Assembly (NCBI GenBank): GCA_947088515.1
Contig: CAMUHA010000037.1
Location: 1-20,743 of the forward strand
DNA length: 20,743 nucleotides
Source: an uncultured bacterium
Lineage (GTDB): Bacteria > Bacillota > Clostridia > Lachnospirales > Lachnospiraceae
Direction of reading: 5' to 3'
Under the pieces are notes generated by a model. That model had not been told where the DNA came from. It searched no databases and saw nothing but the letters and a program-made list of their open reading frames with translations. Of this stretch, positions 5,685 to 13,688 are shown one piece after another; the first letter of the stretch is position 1, and the number at the start of each line of letters is the position of its first letter. The position numbers were made by a program, and so were the translations under genes.

Positions 5685-6926
5685 ATGAACAGAAAAACCA
5701 GAATATGTATTTCAACCCTTTTGATGGCGTTACTTTTGTCCGGATGTCAAAAAGAAAGTCCTGCTTCCATTAAGGAAGAACCAGCTCCCACTTCTGATAC
5801 CGTCAGTTTAACTGTCTGGGGCGCTGAAGAAGATGAAGAACTGCTTGGGCAGATTATTGAAGATTTTCAAACTCATTACCAGGGGCAGGCGGATTTTCTT
5901 ATTACATATATGCCGCAGAGTGAAAGCAGCTGTACAAATGCTCTGATGGCAGATTTAGAAAACGGCGCGGATGTATTTGCATTTGCGGACGACCAATTAA
6001 ACACCCTGGTTGCCTCCGGCGCGCTGGAGCCAGTGGAAAACGCAGATTTCATCCGCAGCGCTAATCTGCCTGAAGCTGTCCAGGCAGCATCTGTAAATGA
6101 TACCTTGTATGCTCTGCCGCTAACAGCAGATAACGGGTATTTTCTCTATTATAACAAACAGTACTTTTCCAAAGAGGATATTGCTTCTTTAAACCAAATG
6201 CTGGATATTGCCGCAGAAAATGACAAAAAAGTTGCAATGGAATGGTCTTCCGGCTGGTATGTGTATTCCCTGTTTGGCAATACAGGGCTTACGGTAGGGC
6301 TTAACGATGATGGCATCACCAATTACTGTACCTGGAACAGCGCCGAAGGAAAGATCCGTGGAATAGATGTTGCCCAGGCCATGACTGAAATTGCAGCACA
6401 TCCGGGCTTTATAAGCACAGATGACGCCGGATTCTTAGAAGGCGTCAAAAATGGCACGATAATCGCGGGAGTTAATGGCGTCTGGAATGCGGTTGCTGTG
6501 GAAGACGCCTGGGGAAGCGGCTTTGGCGCCGCCCGGCTCCCCTCCTATACCTGTGCCGGACAGCAGGTCCAGATGGCCTCTTTCTCTGGCTATAAACTGA
6601 TTGGAGTAAACGCCTATTCCAAACACCAGGAATGGGCTGCAAAACTGGCCCAATGGATTACAAATGAAGAGAACCAGAAACTCCGTTTTCTGATGCGCGG
6701 TCAGGGCCCCTCCAATATACATGCTGCCGCCTCAACGGAGGTTCAAAGCTCTCCTGCTATCACCGCCTTACTGGAACAGTCAGAATTTTCCTGTCTCCAG
6801 CGGATTGGAGGCAATTTCTGGGACCCAGTCACTGCATTTACTGCAGAAATTCTTGCCGGAAACCCTTCAGGAAAAAACCTTCAAAACCTGCTTGACACAA
6901 TGGTTGAAGGAATTACTGCCCCATAA
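5685..6926 (+). CDS. Orphan extracellular solute-binding lipoprotein (ABC family 1 type)
   Basis: A 413-residue lipoprotein with a positive start, a hydrophobic segment and the lipobox LLSGC (lipidated C21), then a short acidic linker. The mature part opens with VSLTVWGAEEDEELLGQII, typical of carbohydrate-type periplasmic-binding folds, and carries the family's later ALPLTADNGYFLYYNK and WAAKLAQWITNEENQ segments. It should sit on the outer face of the membrane and bind a sugar or similar ligand in a two-lobed cleft. The specificity cannot be read. The usual two permease genes are absent on both sides. An MCP gene follows after 42 bases, so a role in sensing rather than uptake is plausible (inference). 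The ATG at 5685 has GGAG seven bases before it and is preferred to the in-frame ATG at 5673. Confidence 0.87.
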   Translation: MNRKTRICISTLLMALLLSGCQKESPASIKEEPAPTSDTVSLTVWGAEEDEELLGQIIEDFQTHYQGQADFLITYMPQSESSCTNALMADLENGADVFAFADDQLNTLVASGALEPVENADFIRSANLPEAVQAASVNDTLYALPLTADNGYFLYYNKQYFSKEDIASLNQMLDIAAENDKKVAMEWSSGWYVYSLFGNTGLTVGLNDDGITNYCTWNSAEGKIRGIDVAQAMTEIAAHPGFISTDDAGFLEGVKNGTIIAGVNGVWNAVAVEDAWGSGFGAARLPSYTCAGQQVQMASFSGYKLIGVNAYSKHQEWAAKLAQWITNEENQKLRFLMRGQGPSNIHAAASTEVQSSPAITALLEQSEFSCLQRIGGNFWDPVTAFTAEILAGNPSGKNLQNLLDTMVEGITAP

Positions 6927-6968
6927 ATTCCAGGGCATTTATGTTAAGATATAAAAGGAGTAACTGTC

Positions 6969-8555
6969 ATGATGAAAAAAATCAGCTTAAAGCATCGCCT
7001 GATTATCCCAATTGCCCTTTTGGGCATTGTAGCTCTTTTGTCAAATATTCTTTCCATTATTAATATCCGGAACGTAAACGCAAGCGCCGCCAATATTTCC
7101 GATAACTATATGGACGGCAAAAGCCGTCTGGCCGAAATCTGTCAGTCATCCATGAACATTCATAAAATGGCGCTTAGCCATATCGTGGCCACCGACTATA
7201 ATACCATGATTAATCTTGTGCAGCAGATTAAAGAGGAAGAAGCTCTTTTGGACCAGATGCTGGCAGCATTTGAATCTTATGTAATCCCCAAAGACCAAAA
7301 GCAGTACGAAACGCTTCTGGATGATTATGCTTCCTTTAAGCATGCACTGGTTTTTTTAGTCTGTGCCAGCGCAAGCCACAAAACCCAGGATGCCTATGCT
7401 CTTGCAAATGGAGATGTGGCTGCTTTTGCCTCTGCTATGGAGGCAGACATTGATGCGCTTGACGCTTCCATCAGTGAACAGACCATGGATGCAAGAATGC
7501 GTCTTTCCCATGTGTATTTCCTGTCCCTGACAATCGGCATTGCCGCCGCTATTGCCTGTATTTTGCTGGTGTTTGCTGACTTAAAGCTTATCACCACTCA
7601 TGTAGTCGTCCCTGTTAAAAGTATTCTAAACACCATCAGAGACAGCTCCGGGCATATACACAATCTTACTGGTGAGGTTTTAAAAAGAACACACTCTTCC
7701 AGAAAAAACGCCGCCAGTCTCTCCTTTCTTGCCGGACAGCTGTCCGCAACCTTTCAGGATGTGGCGGGAAACGTATCTGTCATCAATGACAACACAGAAA
7801 ATGTCAGGCTGGATGTCCATAATATTGCAGAAAAAAGCAGCGCCATTACCGCTTATACAGCCCAAATGAATGACCGCGCAAACACCATGCAGCAGTCCGC
7901 CAAAAACAGTGCACATACTGCCAGCGCCAAGGCAGAAGAAATTCTGCTTTCCTTAAATGACGCCATTGAAAAAAGCAAAAGCGTGGACCAGATTAAAACT
8001 CTGACCAGCGGAATTCTTTCCATATCCCAACAGACCCGGCTAATCGCCCTGAACGCTTCTCTGGAAGCTTCCAATGCAGGAGCCGCAGGCAAAGGCTTCG
8101 CAGTGGTTGCCAGGGAAATACGGGAACTTGCCGATTCCAGTCAGGAAACTGCCAGTAAAATTCAGGATATTAACAATCAGGTCACTGCCGCTGTGTATAA
8201 TCTTTCCGAAAACGCACAGCATATGATTGATTATATGAACCACTCAGTCCTTACAGAATTTCAGTCTTTTGTCAAATCCGGCAGCCAGTATATGGAGGAC
8301 GCCGCCTATATCCGTCAGGCCATGGATGAATTTCATGAACAGACCGGACATTTAAAGAATGCTATATCCGAAATTGCAGATTCTATTGGGACCATTACCA
8401 AAGCCATTGATGAAGGCGCAAATGGCATTTCTAGTGTTGCAGACAATACAAGAAGCCTTGCTGGCGATATGGAAGATATCACTCAGCGCATGGGCGTCAA
8501 TCAGGAAGTTGTGGAGGAGCTGGAAAAAGAAACCGTTGTATTTGATAACTTATAA
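6969..8555 (+). CDS. Methyl-accepting chemotaxis protein with small four-helix-type sensor
   Basis: A 528-residue transmembrane chemoreceptor. A first membrane helix spans about 11-33, then an external domain of about 150 residues that is almost all helical and fits a four-helix-bundle sensor, then a second helix at about 182-203. A VVVPVKSIL stretch resembles the start of a HAMP linker, but the rest of a HAMP domain is weak. The cytoplasmic coiled coil has its hairpin tip at about 352-383 (SISQQTRLIALNASLEAS, then GKGFAVVAREIR), the region that binds CheA and CheW. The tip departs from consensus at several positions. There is no C-terminal CheR-docking pentapeptide. The start at 6969 has AAAGGAG eight bases upstream. 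It is probably co-transcribed with the binding lipoprotein before it and the DUF3788 gene after it. No chemotaxis kinase or adaptor gene is in the window. Confidence 0.93.
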   Translation: MMKKISLKHRLIIPIALLGIVALLSNILSIINIRNVNASAANISDNYMDGKSRLAEICQSSMNIHKMALSHIVATDYNTMINLVQQIKEEEALLDQMLAAFESYVIPKDQKQYETLLDDYASFKHALVFLVCASASHKTQDAYALANGDVAAFASAMEADIDALDASISEQTMDARMRLSHVYFLSLTIGIAAAIACILLVFADLKLITTHVVVPVKSILNTIRDSSGHIHNLTGEVLKRTHSSRKNAASLSFLAGQLSATFQDVAGNVSVINDNTENVRLDVHNIAEKSSAITAYTAQMNDRANTMQQSAKNSAHTASAKAEEILLSLNDAIEKSKSVDQIKTLTSGILSISQQTRLIALNASLEASNAGAAGKGFAVVAREIRELADSSQETASKIQDINNQVTAAVYNLSENAQHMIDYMNHSVLTEFQSFVKSGSQYMEDAAYIRQAMDEFHEQTGHLKNAISEIADSIGTITKAIDEGANGISSVADNTRSLAGDMEDITQRMGVNQEVVEELEKETVVFDNL

Positions 8556-8578
8556 TCAGAAAAAATGAGGAAAAACTT

Positions 8579-8998
8579 ATGATTGACTTACAAACCCCTA
8601 ATTTTTGTCCTGATTTGGATACAATTGGAACATATGTCAAAAATCCTCTTTTCCAAAAATTTTGTACAGAAATTAAGACAAAATATAACTGCAAGGAGAA
8701 AATTGAATTTAGTTCCTGCAGTTTTGAACCAGGCTGGAATGTTAAATTTAAAAAATCTGGGAAAACCCTTTGCACCATATATCCCAGAGAGCTTTTCTTT
8801 ACTGTCATGGTGGTAATCGGCCAAAAGGAAAAAGAGGCCGTTGCATCCATCCTGCCAAAATGCACAGAAAGATTGCAGGAAATTTACCGCCAGACCAAAG
8901 AAGGAAACGGCCAGAAATGGCTTATGATTGACTTAGAAGATCAGGATTCTATATATGACGATGTATTCAGGCTTATTGAAATCCGGAGGTCCAAATGA
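8579..8998 (+). CDS. DUF3788 family protein
   Basis: A 139-residue cytosolic protein. The central segment (FEPGWNVKFKKSGKTLCTIY followed by an FFTVMVVIGQKEKE stretch) and the end (WLMIDLEDQDSIYDDVFRLI then EIRRSK) match what I know of DUF3788. The family is common in Clostridia, and I know of no firm function for it; the fold looks like a single alpha/beta domain of the DUF1801/YdhG kind (uncertain). There is no signal peptide, membrane segment or obvious catalytic motif. The ATG at 8579 has GAGG eight bases upstream and begins 23 bases after the chemoreceptor stop, so the two are probably in one transcript. Its stop codon lies inside the hairpin at 8983-9005. Confidence 0.82.
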   Translation: MIDLQTPNFCPDLDTIGTYVKNPLFQKFCTEIKTKYNCKEKIEFSSCSFEPGWNVKFKKSGKTLCTIYPRELFFTVMVVIGQKEKEAVASILPKCTERLQEIYRQTKEGNGQKWLMIDLEDQDSIYDDVFRLIEIRRSK

Positions 8999-9005
8999 CC
9001 TCCGG
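8983..9005. terminator. Hairpin between convergent genes, probable bidirectional terminator
   Basis: CCGGAGGTC (8983-8991) and GACCTCCGG (8997-9005) form a perfect nine-base GC-rich stem with a five-base loop. It lies at the end of the DUF3788 gene and 26 bases from the end of the convergent ABC gene. Neither side has a clean U-run (ATTTC on the minus side, CAAAACC on the plus side), so efficiency is uncertain. Confidence 0.55.
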
Positions 9006-9030
9006 CAAAACCTGCCTTTGTTCCCTTTCT

Positions 9031-10851
9031 TTATTGGTAATACTGCGCCTGCGCATTCCAAAGTTCCCTGTAAATCCCCTCCCTTTTCTCTAATTCCTCA
9101 TGGCTTCCTCTTTGTACCACTTCCCCCTTATCAAACACCAGAATATCCTCACAGAACCGGCAGGAGGCAAGTCTGTGGGAGATATACAGCGCCGTCTTTT
9201 TCCCAACCATTTTATTAAACCCGGCATAAACATCACATTCCGCCAAAGGATCCAGCGCCGCCGTAGGTTCATCCATAATTACAAAAGGCGCATCCTTGTA
9301 AATTGCCCGTGCAATGGCCATTTTTTGCTCCTCTCCACCAGAAAAAGAAACGCCGCTATCGCTAAACTCCCTGCCCACACAGGTTAAAAGACCCTCCTTA
9401 AGTTCCAAAAGCCGTTCCCCAAAACCTGCTCTTGTAAGCGCATCTCTAACTCTCTGTGTCTCTACGCTGCTTCCCGATGCAATGTTCTCCCCAAGAGGAA
9501 AGGCAAACATACAAAAATCCTGAAACACAACAGCAAACAGCGAACAATATTCCTGATAATCATATTTACGTATATCAATTCCATTTAACTTAATACACCC
9601 TTCTGTCACATCATACAGTCTGCAAAGCAGTTTGATAAAGGTACTTTTTCCAGAGCCATTTTTCCCCACAATCGCCATTTTTTCCCCTATAACCATAGAA
9701 AGGGTCAGGTCCCGGATTACATAGTTTTCTGTTCCCGGATAGCGGAAAGACACATGCTCAAAGTCAATCTTAAACCGGTTATCCCTGCGTTTTTCCACAG
9801 GAATGGTTCCTACCTGCTTTCGTTTTTCCAAATCCCTGTAGCTGATATAATCTTTTGCATATTCAGCTGCTGATTTCAGCCGCCCTACACAAACGGCAAA
9901 GTGGGAGGCTGACCTGGCCAGCTGGACAATACTTGCCGTATAAGCCACCACATTTCCAATCGTTATCTGCCCCAGATATGCTTTTATGCCTGCAAACAGA
10001 TAAACCAAAAGGCTGCTGATTCCTGTAAAGGTAACGCCAAAAAACTGACGCTTTATATACATCTGTCCAATTCTCCACTCCCCTTTTTTAGAAGCCTCAA
10101 ACAAAATATCCACGTCCATATTTATCTCTTTTTGCTGTCCGTTTATTCTTAAATCTTTTTGTGACTCTACACCTGAGAGCATATCAAGATAATATGCGCT
10201 TTTGTTATGAATGCCATCCAGCTCGTCTAATATCTCCATCCCTTTTCTGGTGTAGCGAATTCCAGTCCGGTAATTTCCCCATACCAGCAAGCCAATCACA
10301 AGAAATAAAAGCAGGGAAACCAAAAAAGAAAACATTCCGCTTTCCTTTCCATGGTTAGTCTGGATAACCATAGGACATACAATCACTACCGCCGAAAGAA
10401 CAGATATAATTCCTTTAAAAAACTCCTTTGTCTGCAGAAGAAGCCATCCTCTTATTCCAAAAAACGACCTTGCAAGCGCTCTGGTCCGCAGTTCCTGGAT
10501 GCCGGTGTCTTCCAGATATTCATAGTCCATAAAAAGACTCATGCGGTTTAATTGTTCCTCATCCAGCTCTCTGGTATAATCCAGCTTTTGGTTAAACCAT
10601 TCTATCATGCGGGAACACATCAGCTGGCTTAAAAGTTTGACAGTAAGAGCCAATACAACATAAAAAAATAACATCCGCCATTCTTCTTTCCTGTATACGC
10701 CATCGACCAAAAGACCTGTACACAATATGGTAATATATGGAGTTACTGCTTCCAGTATGGAAAGGAGAAAAGCGCATACCACTATCTTCTTTTCTCTTCT
10801 TGCTATATCTTTAAAAAGCAGCCATATATATTTAAAATCCTCTCTGTTCAT
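9031..10851 (-). CDS. ABC exporter half-transporter (membrane domain plus ATPase), second subunit
   Basis: A 606-residue fusion of an exporter-type membrane domain (about 1-345, roughly six hydrophobic helices) and a nucleotide-binding domain. The ATPase motifs are complete: Walker A GKNGSGKST (396-404), Q-loop VFQDF (442-446), signature FSGGE (503-507), Walker B FVIMDEP with catalytic E528, and switch histidine H559 in ISHRL. The start at 10851 is chosen because GGAGG lies nine bases upstream; the open frame runs on to 10926, inside the neighbouring gene. It overlaps the upstream ABC gene by 20 bases, and the two proteins share layout, so they very likely form a heterodimer. The cargo is unknown; the nearby LytTR/GHKL pair suggests a peptide or an antimicrobial compound (inference). 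Confidence 0.92.
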   Translation of the reverse strand: MNREDFKYIWLLFKDIARREKKIVVCAFLLSILEAVTPYITILCTGLLVDGVYRKEEWRMLFFYVVLALTVKLLSQLMCSRMIEWFNQKLDYTRELDEEQLNRMSLFMDYEYLEDTGIQELRTRALARSFFGIRGWLLLQTKEFFKGIISVLSAVVIVCPMVIQTNHGKESGMFSFLVSLLLFLVIGLLVWGNYRTGIRYTRKGMEILDELDGIHNKSAYYLDMLSGVESQKDLRINGQQKEINMDVDILFEASKKGEWRIGQMYIKRQFFGVTFTGISSLLVYLFAGIKAYLGQITIGNVVAYTASIVQLARSASHFAVCVGRLKSAAEYAKDYISYRDLEKRKQVGTIPVEKRRDNRFKIDFEHVSFRYPGTENYVIRDLTLSMVIGEKMAIVGKNGSGKSTFIKLLCRLYDVTEGCIKLNGIDIRKYDYQEYCSLFAVVFQDFCMFAFPLGENIASGSSVETQRVRDALTRAGFGERLLELKEGLLTCVGREFSDSGVSFSGGEEQKMAIARAIYKDAPFVIMDEPTAALDPLAECDVYAGFNKMVGKKTALYISHRLASCRFCEDILVFDKGEVVQRGSHEELEKREGIYRELWNAQAQYYQ

Positions 10852-12703
10852 CGCCCGCTTCCTCCCTGTTTGTTCTCCCATCCTGCTCCTTGTAGTACTG
10901 GCTCTGGACTTCGTAAATTCCGGCATACTTACCTCTCTTTTCCATCAATTCCTCATGGGTGCCTTCCTCTGCAATTCTTCCATTGGAAAGCAGGCAAATC
11001 CGGTCACAAAACCGTGTACTGGATAAACGGTGGGAAATATAAACGCACGTTCTGCCATTTACAGCTTCTCCAAACTTCATATACAGTTCATTTTCCGCTA
11101 TTGGGTCCAGAGCCGCTGTGGGCTCATCCAAAATCACAAAAGGAGCTTCTTTGTATAAGGCTCTTGCAAATAGCATCTTCTGCCTCTCTCCTCCTGAAAA
11201 ATCAAGAGCTTCTTTATTGGCCTCCCTCACAAGAAGGGTTTCTCCTTTTTCCGGGAGACTTTCATATTTTTCATAAAAGCCGGACATTCTTAACGCCCAT
11301 GTAAGCTTTTCTCTATCTATTTCTTCCCCGGAACAGCCTGTAAGATTTTTGTCCAGCGTCACAGGCAGCATACAATAATCCTGAAACAAGACCGATACCA
11401 GCTCATAGTATTCTTCCCTCTTAAACTTTTCTGCAGGAATATCATTCAACAGTATTTCTCCTTCTGTATGATGGTAAAAACCGCAAAGAAGCTTCACCAG
11501 CGTAGTCTTTCCCTCGCCGTTTAATCCAATCAAAGCCAGTCTTTCACCTGGATGTATTACAAGACTGATATCTGAAAGAACCGGTTCTTTTGCACCGGGA
11601 TATGTGTACCCCACCTGCCTTAGCTCCACCTTTAAGCCATCTTTCTTTAAAGATGCAAGTTTCCGCTCCCCAATCCCTTCTCTGTTCCAGAGGCTTTCAG
11701 AAAGGTCCAGAAATTTTCTGATATAGCTGATGGATGTGTCCACAGAATTTAAGGACAAAACCCCATAAACCGCCTGTCCAAAATAAGAACCAAATCCACC
11801 CAACAGCCCCATATAAAACACAAATTCCGGCGCATCAATCCTGCCCTGCACCATCCGGTAGAGGAGATAACCGTAGGAAAATCCCTCTGTGAGAACGGAA
11901 AATATGGCTTCCGCTGCCCCTTTTACGAAATACCAGTTATGGATGTGACCATAAATATTGTCAATTTCCTTAAGGCAATCTTCATACTTGTGCATAAACC
12001 AGTCCATCATCTGGTAAATCCGTATTTCCTTTCCTGCTGCCTTTTCCATGGATTGTCTGCTGATATAAGATGCTTTGGCCGTAAACCTGCCAAGATTTTT
12101 GTGATATTTCCCATACTTTTTCTGCACAAAAGAAAGAAGCAGGAAGCTTACAGACATATTCAGGATTAGTATAAAAAGAAGAAGCAGACTTTCCCTTCCT
12201 ATTAAAAATCCATACAGCCCTGCACCGAGAATCCCGCCAAGAAGTTTGGGAAGGTTCAGAAAAGAATTGCGGATGCCAAATTCATTTCGTACTACATTCC
12301 AGGCGTTTTCCATCAGTTCCCGTCTTTGGGGGTTCTCCAGCATTTCATAATCCATATTCATTACTTTGTCAAAACAGCATTTTTCATAATAAAGATGAAA
12401 GGACAAAGAATTTCGGTACAAATATTCCTGCATCCCTTCCCTTAGCATCTCAAAAACCCATATCCCAAAGGCCGACAGAAACACTGAAAAAAGCAGCGGC
12501 ATCATATCCCACTTTTCTTCCAGTCCCCTTACAAGCTCTGCAGGCAGCAAAACCCCCAGGCCTGCAGCGGCCACATCGGGAAATATCATCAAAAGCTGAT
12601 AATAAAAAAGCTTTTTATCCCATATTTTAGATGCCTTCATGTTATATATCACATTGCTGACCATTCCATATTTCTTTCTGCCCTTTATCTTTTTGTTTTC
12701 CAT
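10832..12703 (-). CDS. ABC exporter half-transporter (membrane domain plus ATPase), first subunit
   Basis: A 623-residue half-transporter with an N-terminal membrane domain (about 35-335) and a C-terminal ATPase: Walker A GLNGEGKTT (393-401), Q-loop VLFQDY with Q441, signature FSGGE (502-506), Walker B FVILDEP with catalytic E527, and H558 in ISHRL. Both sites of the predicted heterodimer therefore keep the catalytic glutamate, unlike many asymmetric exporters. There is no peptidase domain, so it is not a leader-cleaving bacteriocin exporter. The ATG at 12703 is the first in frame. GGAGGA directly abuts it, which is too close, while AAAGGCGG lies eight bases upstream and may serve instead. 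An internal ATG at 12664 is possible. It follows the kinase gene by 224 bases that contain a terminator and a possible promoter. Confidence 0.92.
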   Translation of the reverse strand: MENKKIKGRKKYGMVSNVIYNMKASKIWDKKLFYYQLLMIFPDVAAAGLGVLLPAELVRGLEEKWDMMPLLFSVFLSAFGIWVFEMLREGMQEYLYRNSLSFHLYYEKCCFDKVMNMDYEMLENPQRRELMENAWNVVRNEFGIRNSFLNLPKLLGGILGAGLYGFLIGRESLLLLFILILNMSVSFLLLSFVQKKYGKYHKNLGRFTAKASYISRQSMEKAAGKEIRIYQMMDWFMHKYEDCLKEIDNIYGHIHNWYFVKGAAEAIFSVLTEGFSYGYLLYRMVQGRIDAPEFVFYMGLLGGFGSYFGQAVYGVLSLNSVDTSISYIRKFLDLSESLWNREGIGERKLASLKKDGLKVELRQVGYTYPGAKEPVLSDISLVIHPGERLALIGLNGEGKTTLVKLLCGFYHHTEGEILLNDIPAEKFKREEYYELVSVLFQDYCMLPVTLDKNLTGCSGEEIDREKLTWALRMSGFYEKYESLPEKGETLLVREANKEALDFSGGERQKMLFARALYKEAPFVILDEPTAALDPIAENELYMKFGEAVNGRTCVYISHRLSSTRFCDRICLLSNGRIAEEGTHEELMEKRGKYAGIYEVQSQYYKEQDGRTNREEAGDEQRGF

Positions 12704-12766
12704 TCCTCCATCCGCCTTTCTTAGAATGTACTTGAAAAATCTTTCGCTAAATCCTAAACTTTCCCT

Positions 12767-12777
12767 ATCATATCATA
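12767..12777 (-). promoter_or_regulatory. Candidate -10 region for the ABC pair, lacking a good -35
   Basis: Two overlapping TATGAT hexamers (12767-12772 and 12772-12777) read on the minus strand, about 65 bases before the ABC start codon. At 17-base spacing the -35 position for the nearer one falls in the U-run of the upstream terminator and matches poorly. A promoter with a good -10 and no -35 often depends on an activator; the neighbouring LytTR regulator would be the obvious one (inference). Confidence 0.35.
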
Positions 12778-12788
12778 AATTTTAGCGC

Positions 12789-12826
12789 AAAAAAAATCCG
12801 CGCATAAATGGTATGCCATTTTGCAC
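12789..12826 (-). terminator. Terminator between the kinase gene and the ABC genes
   Basis: On the minus strand, GTGCAAAATGG and CCATTTATGCGC (12800-12826) pair around the loop CATA with one G-U pair and one mismatch, followed after three bases by eight T (12789-12796). It lies about 100 bases past the kinase stop codon and directly before the possible -10 region of the ABC pair. Confidence 0.75.
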
Positions 12827-12927
12827 GAATTGTATTCTTCTTTATTTCCGCTCTGCATGTTTGACGCCCCATTGTCTGTAACATCGTCTTTGATTCCACG
12901 ATAGGCCACCGATTAACCTGCCATTAT

Positions 12928-13650
12928 CTATACAAGAGGCAGCATAATCTCTGTTGCAAACACACCCTCCTCCGTCTGGCGGTTTAAATATCCTCCATAC
13001 CGGGCAACAATTCCGTCTATCCGGTAAAGGCCAAAGCCATGGCTTCCCTCTTTATGTGAAAGAAAATGCGCCCCCACTTTTCCAGCCTTCCCTTTCATGG
13101 AATTGGTCACTGAAATGTACAGCTGTTTTTTTATTATATCAATGTATATCCGTACAAAACGGTCCTTTTCTTCGGGAAGTTCCATACAGGCTTCCATTGC
13201 ATTATCCAAAAGATTTCCAATCAGCACAGACAAATCCACACCGGAAATTGCAATATTTCCCGGTACAATCGCCGTGGCATCCACTGCAATTTTTTTCTCC
13301 TGTATCAGGGAAAGCTTGCTGTTTAAAATTGCATCCACTACCACATTCCCTGTTTTTAATACGGTATCCACCGATGCTAAGTCCTTTTCCAGCCCATCCA
13401 GATAATTCGCTGCCTGTTCATTTTGTGATAAGCTTAAATAAGCCTTAAGCGCCTGAATATGATTATGGTAATCGTGACGCCATCCCCGCATCTTCCGGTA
13501 CATAATTTCCACTTCATTATAGTGCCTGTCCACCAGTTCATTCTGGAAACGGGAAATCCTTCGTTCCACGTACCAGGGCATCCAAAAACGCCACAGCAAA
13601 AAATTGATGAGTATCAGCACGCCAGATATAATGGCAATTATAAATGTCAT
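12928..13650 (-). CDS. Short GHKL-type sensor histidine kinase (AgrC-like catalytic part)
   Basis: A 240-residue protein with a single hydrophobic helix at about 3-25 and then the AgrC/CitS-like kinase core. The phospho-acceptor region RHDYHNHI gives H59, the N-box is NLLDNAMEAC (N146, N150), and the glycine-rich ATP lid is GSHGFGL (202-208). AgrC-type kinases normally carry five to seven membrane helices for peptide sensing, and these are missing. The ATG at 13650 is preferred because GGAGGAG lies six bases upstream; the ATG at 13665 would add five residues with a weaker site. It follows its response regulator by 38 bases. With so little outside the membrane, it may sense through the ABC exporter or through membrane state (inference). 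Confidence 0.88.
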   Translation of the reverse strand: MTFIIAIISGVLILINFLLWRFWMPWYVERRISRFQNELVDRHYNEVEIMYRKMRGWRHDYHNHIQALKAYLSLSQNEQAANYLDGLEKDLASVDTVLKTGNVVVDAILNSKLSLIQEKKIAVDATAIVPGNIAISGVDLSVLIGNLLDNAMEACMELPEEKDRFVRIYIDIIKKQLYISVTNSMKGKAGKVGAHFLSHKEGSHGFGLYRIDGIVARYGGYLNRQTEEGVFATEIMLPLV

Positions 13651-13688
13651 TTTCCGCTCCTCCATCTTCTTTCCATCCTTTTGCCATC

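Noticed and set aside
5685..8555. Complete ABC uptake system around the solute-binding lipoprotein
   Set aside because: No permease or uptake-type ATPase gene is adjacent; the only ABC proteins in the window are exporter-type on the other strand.
10852..10926. Longer N-terminus of the second ABC subunit starting at 10926
   Set aside because: It lies wholly inside the upstream ABC gene, whereas GGAGG is well spaced to the ATG at 10851.
12754..12762. LytTR binding site (AAAGTTTAG on the minus strand) before the ABC pair
   Set aside because: It matches the half-site consensus as I recall it, but it lies downstream of the -10 box and has no partner at the usual spacing.
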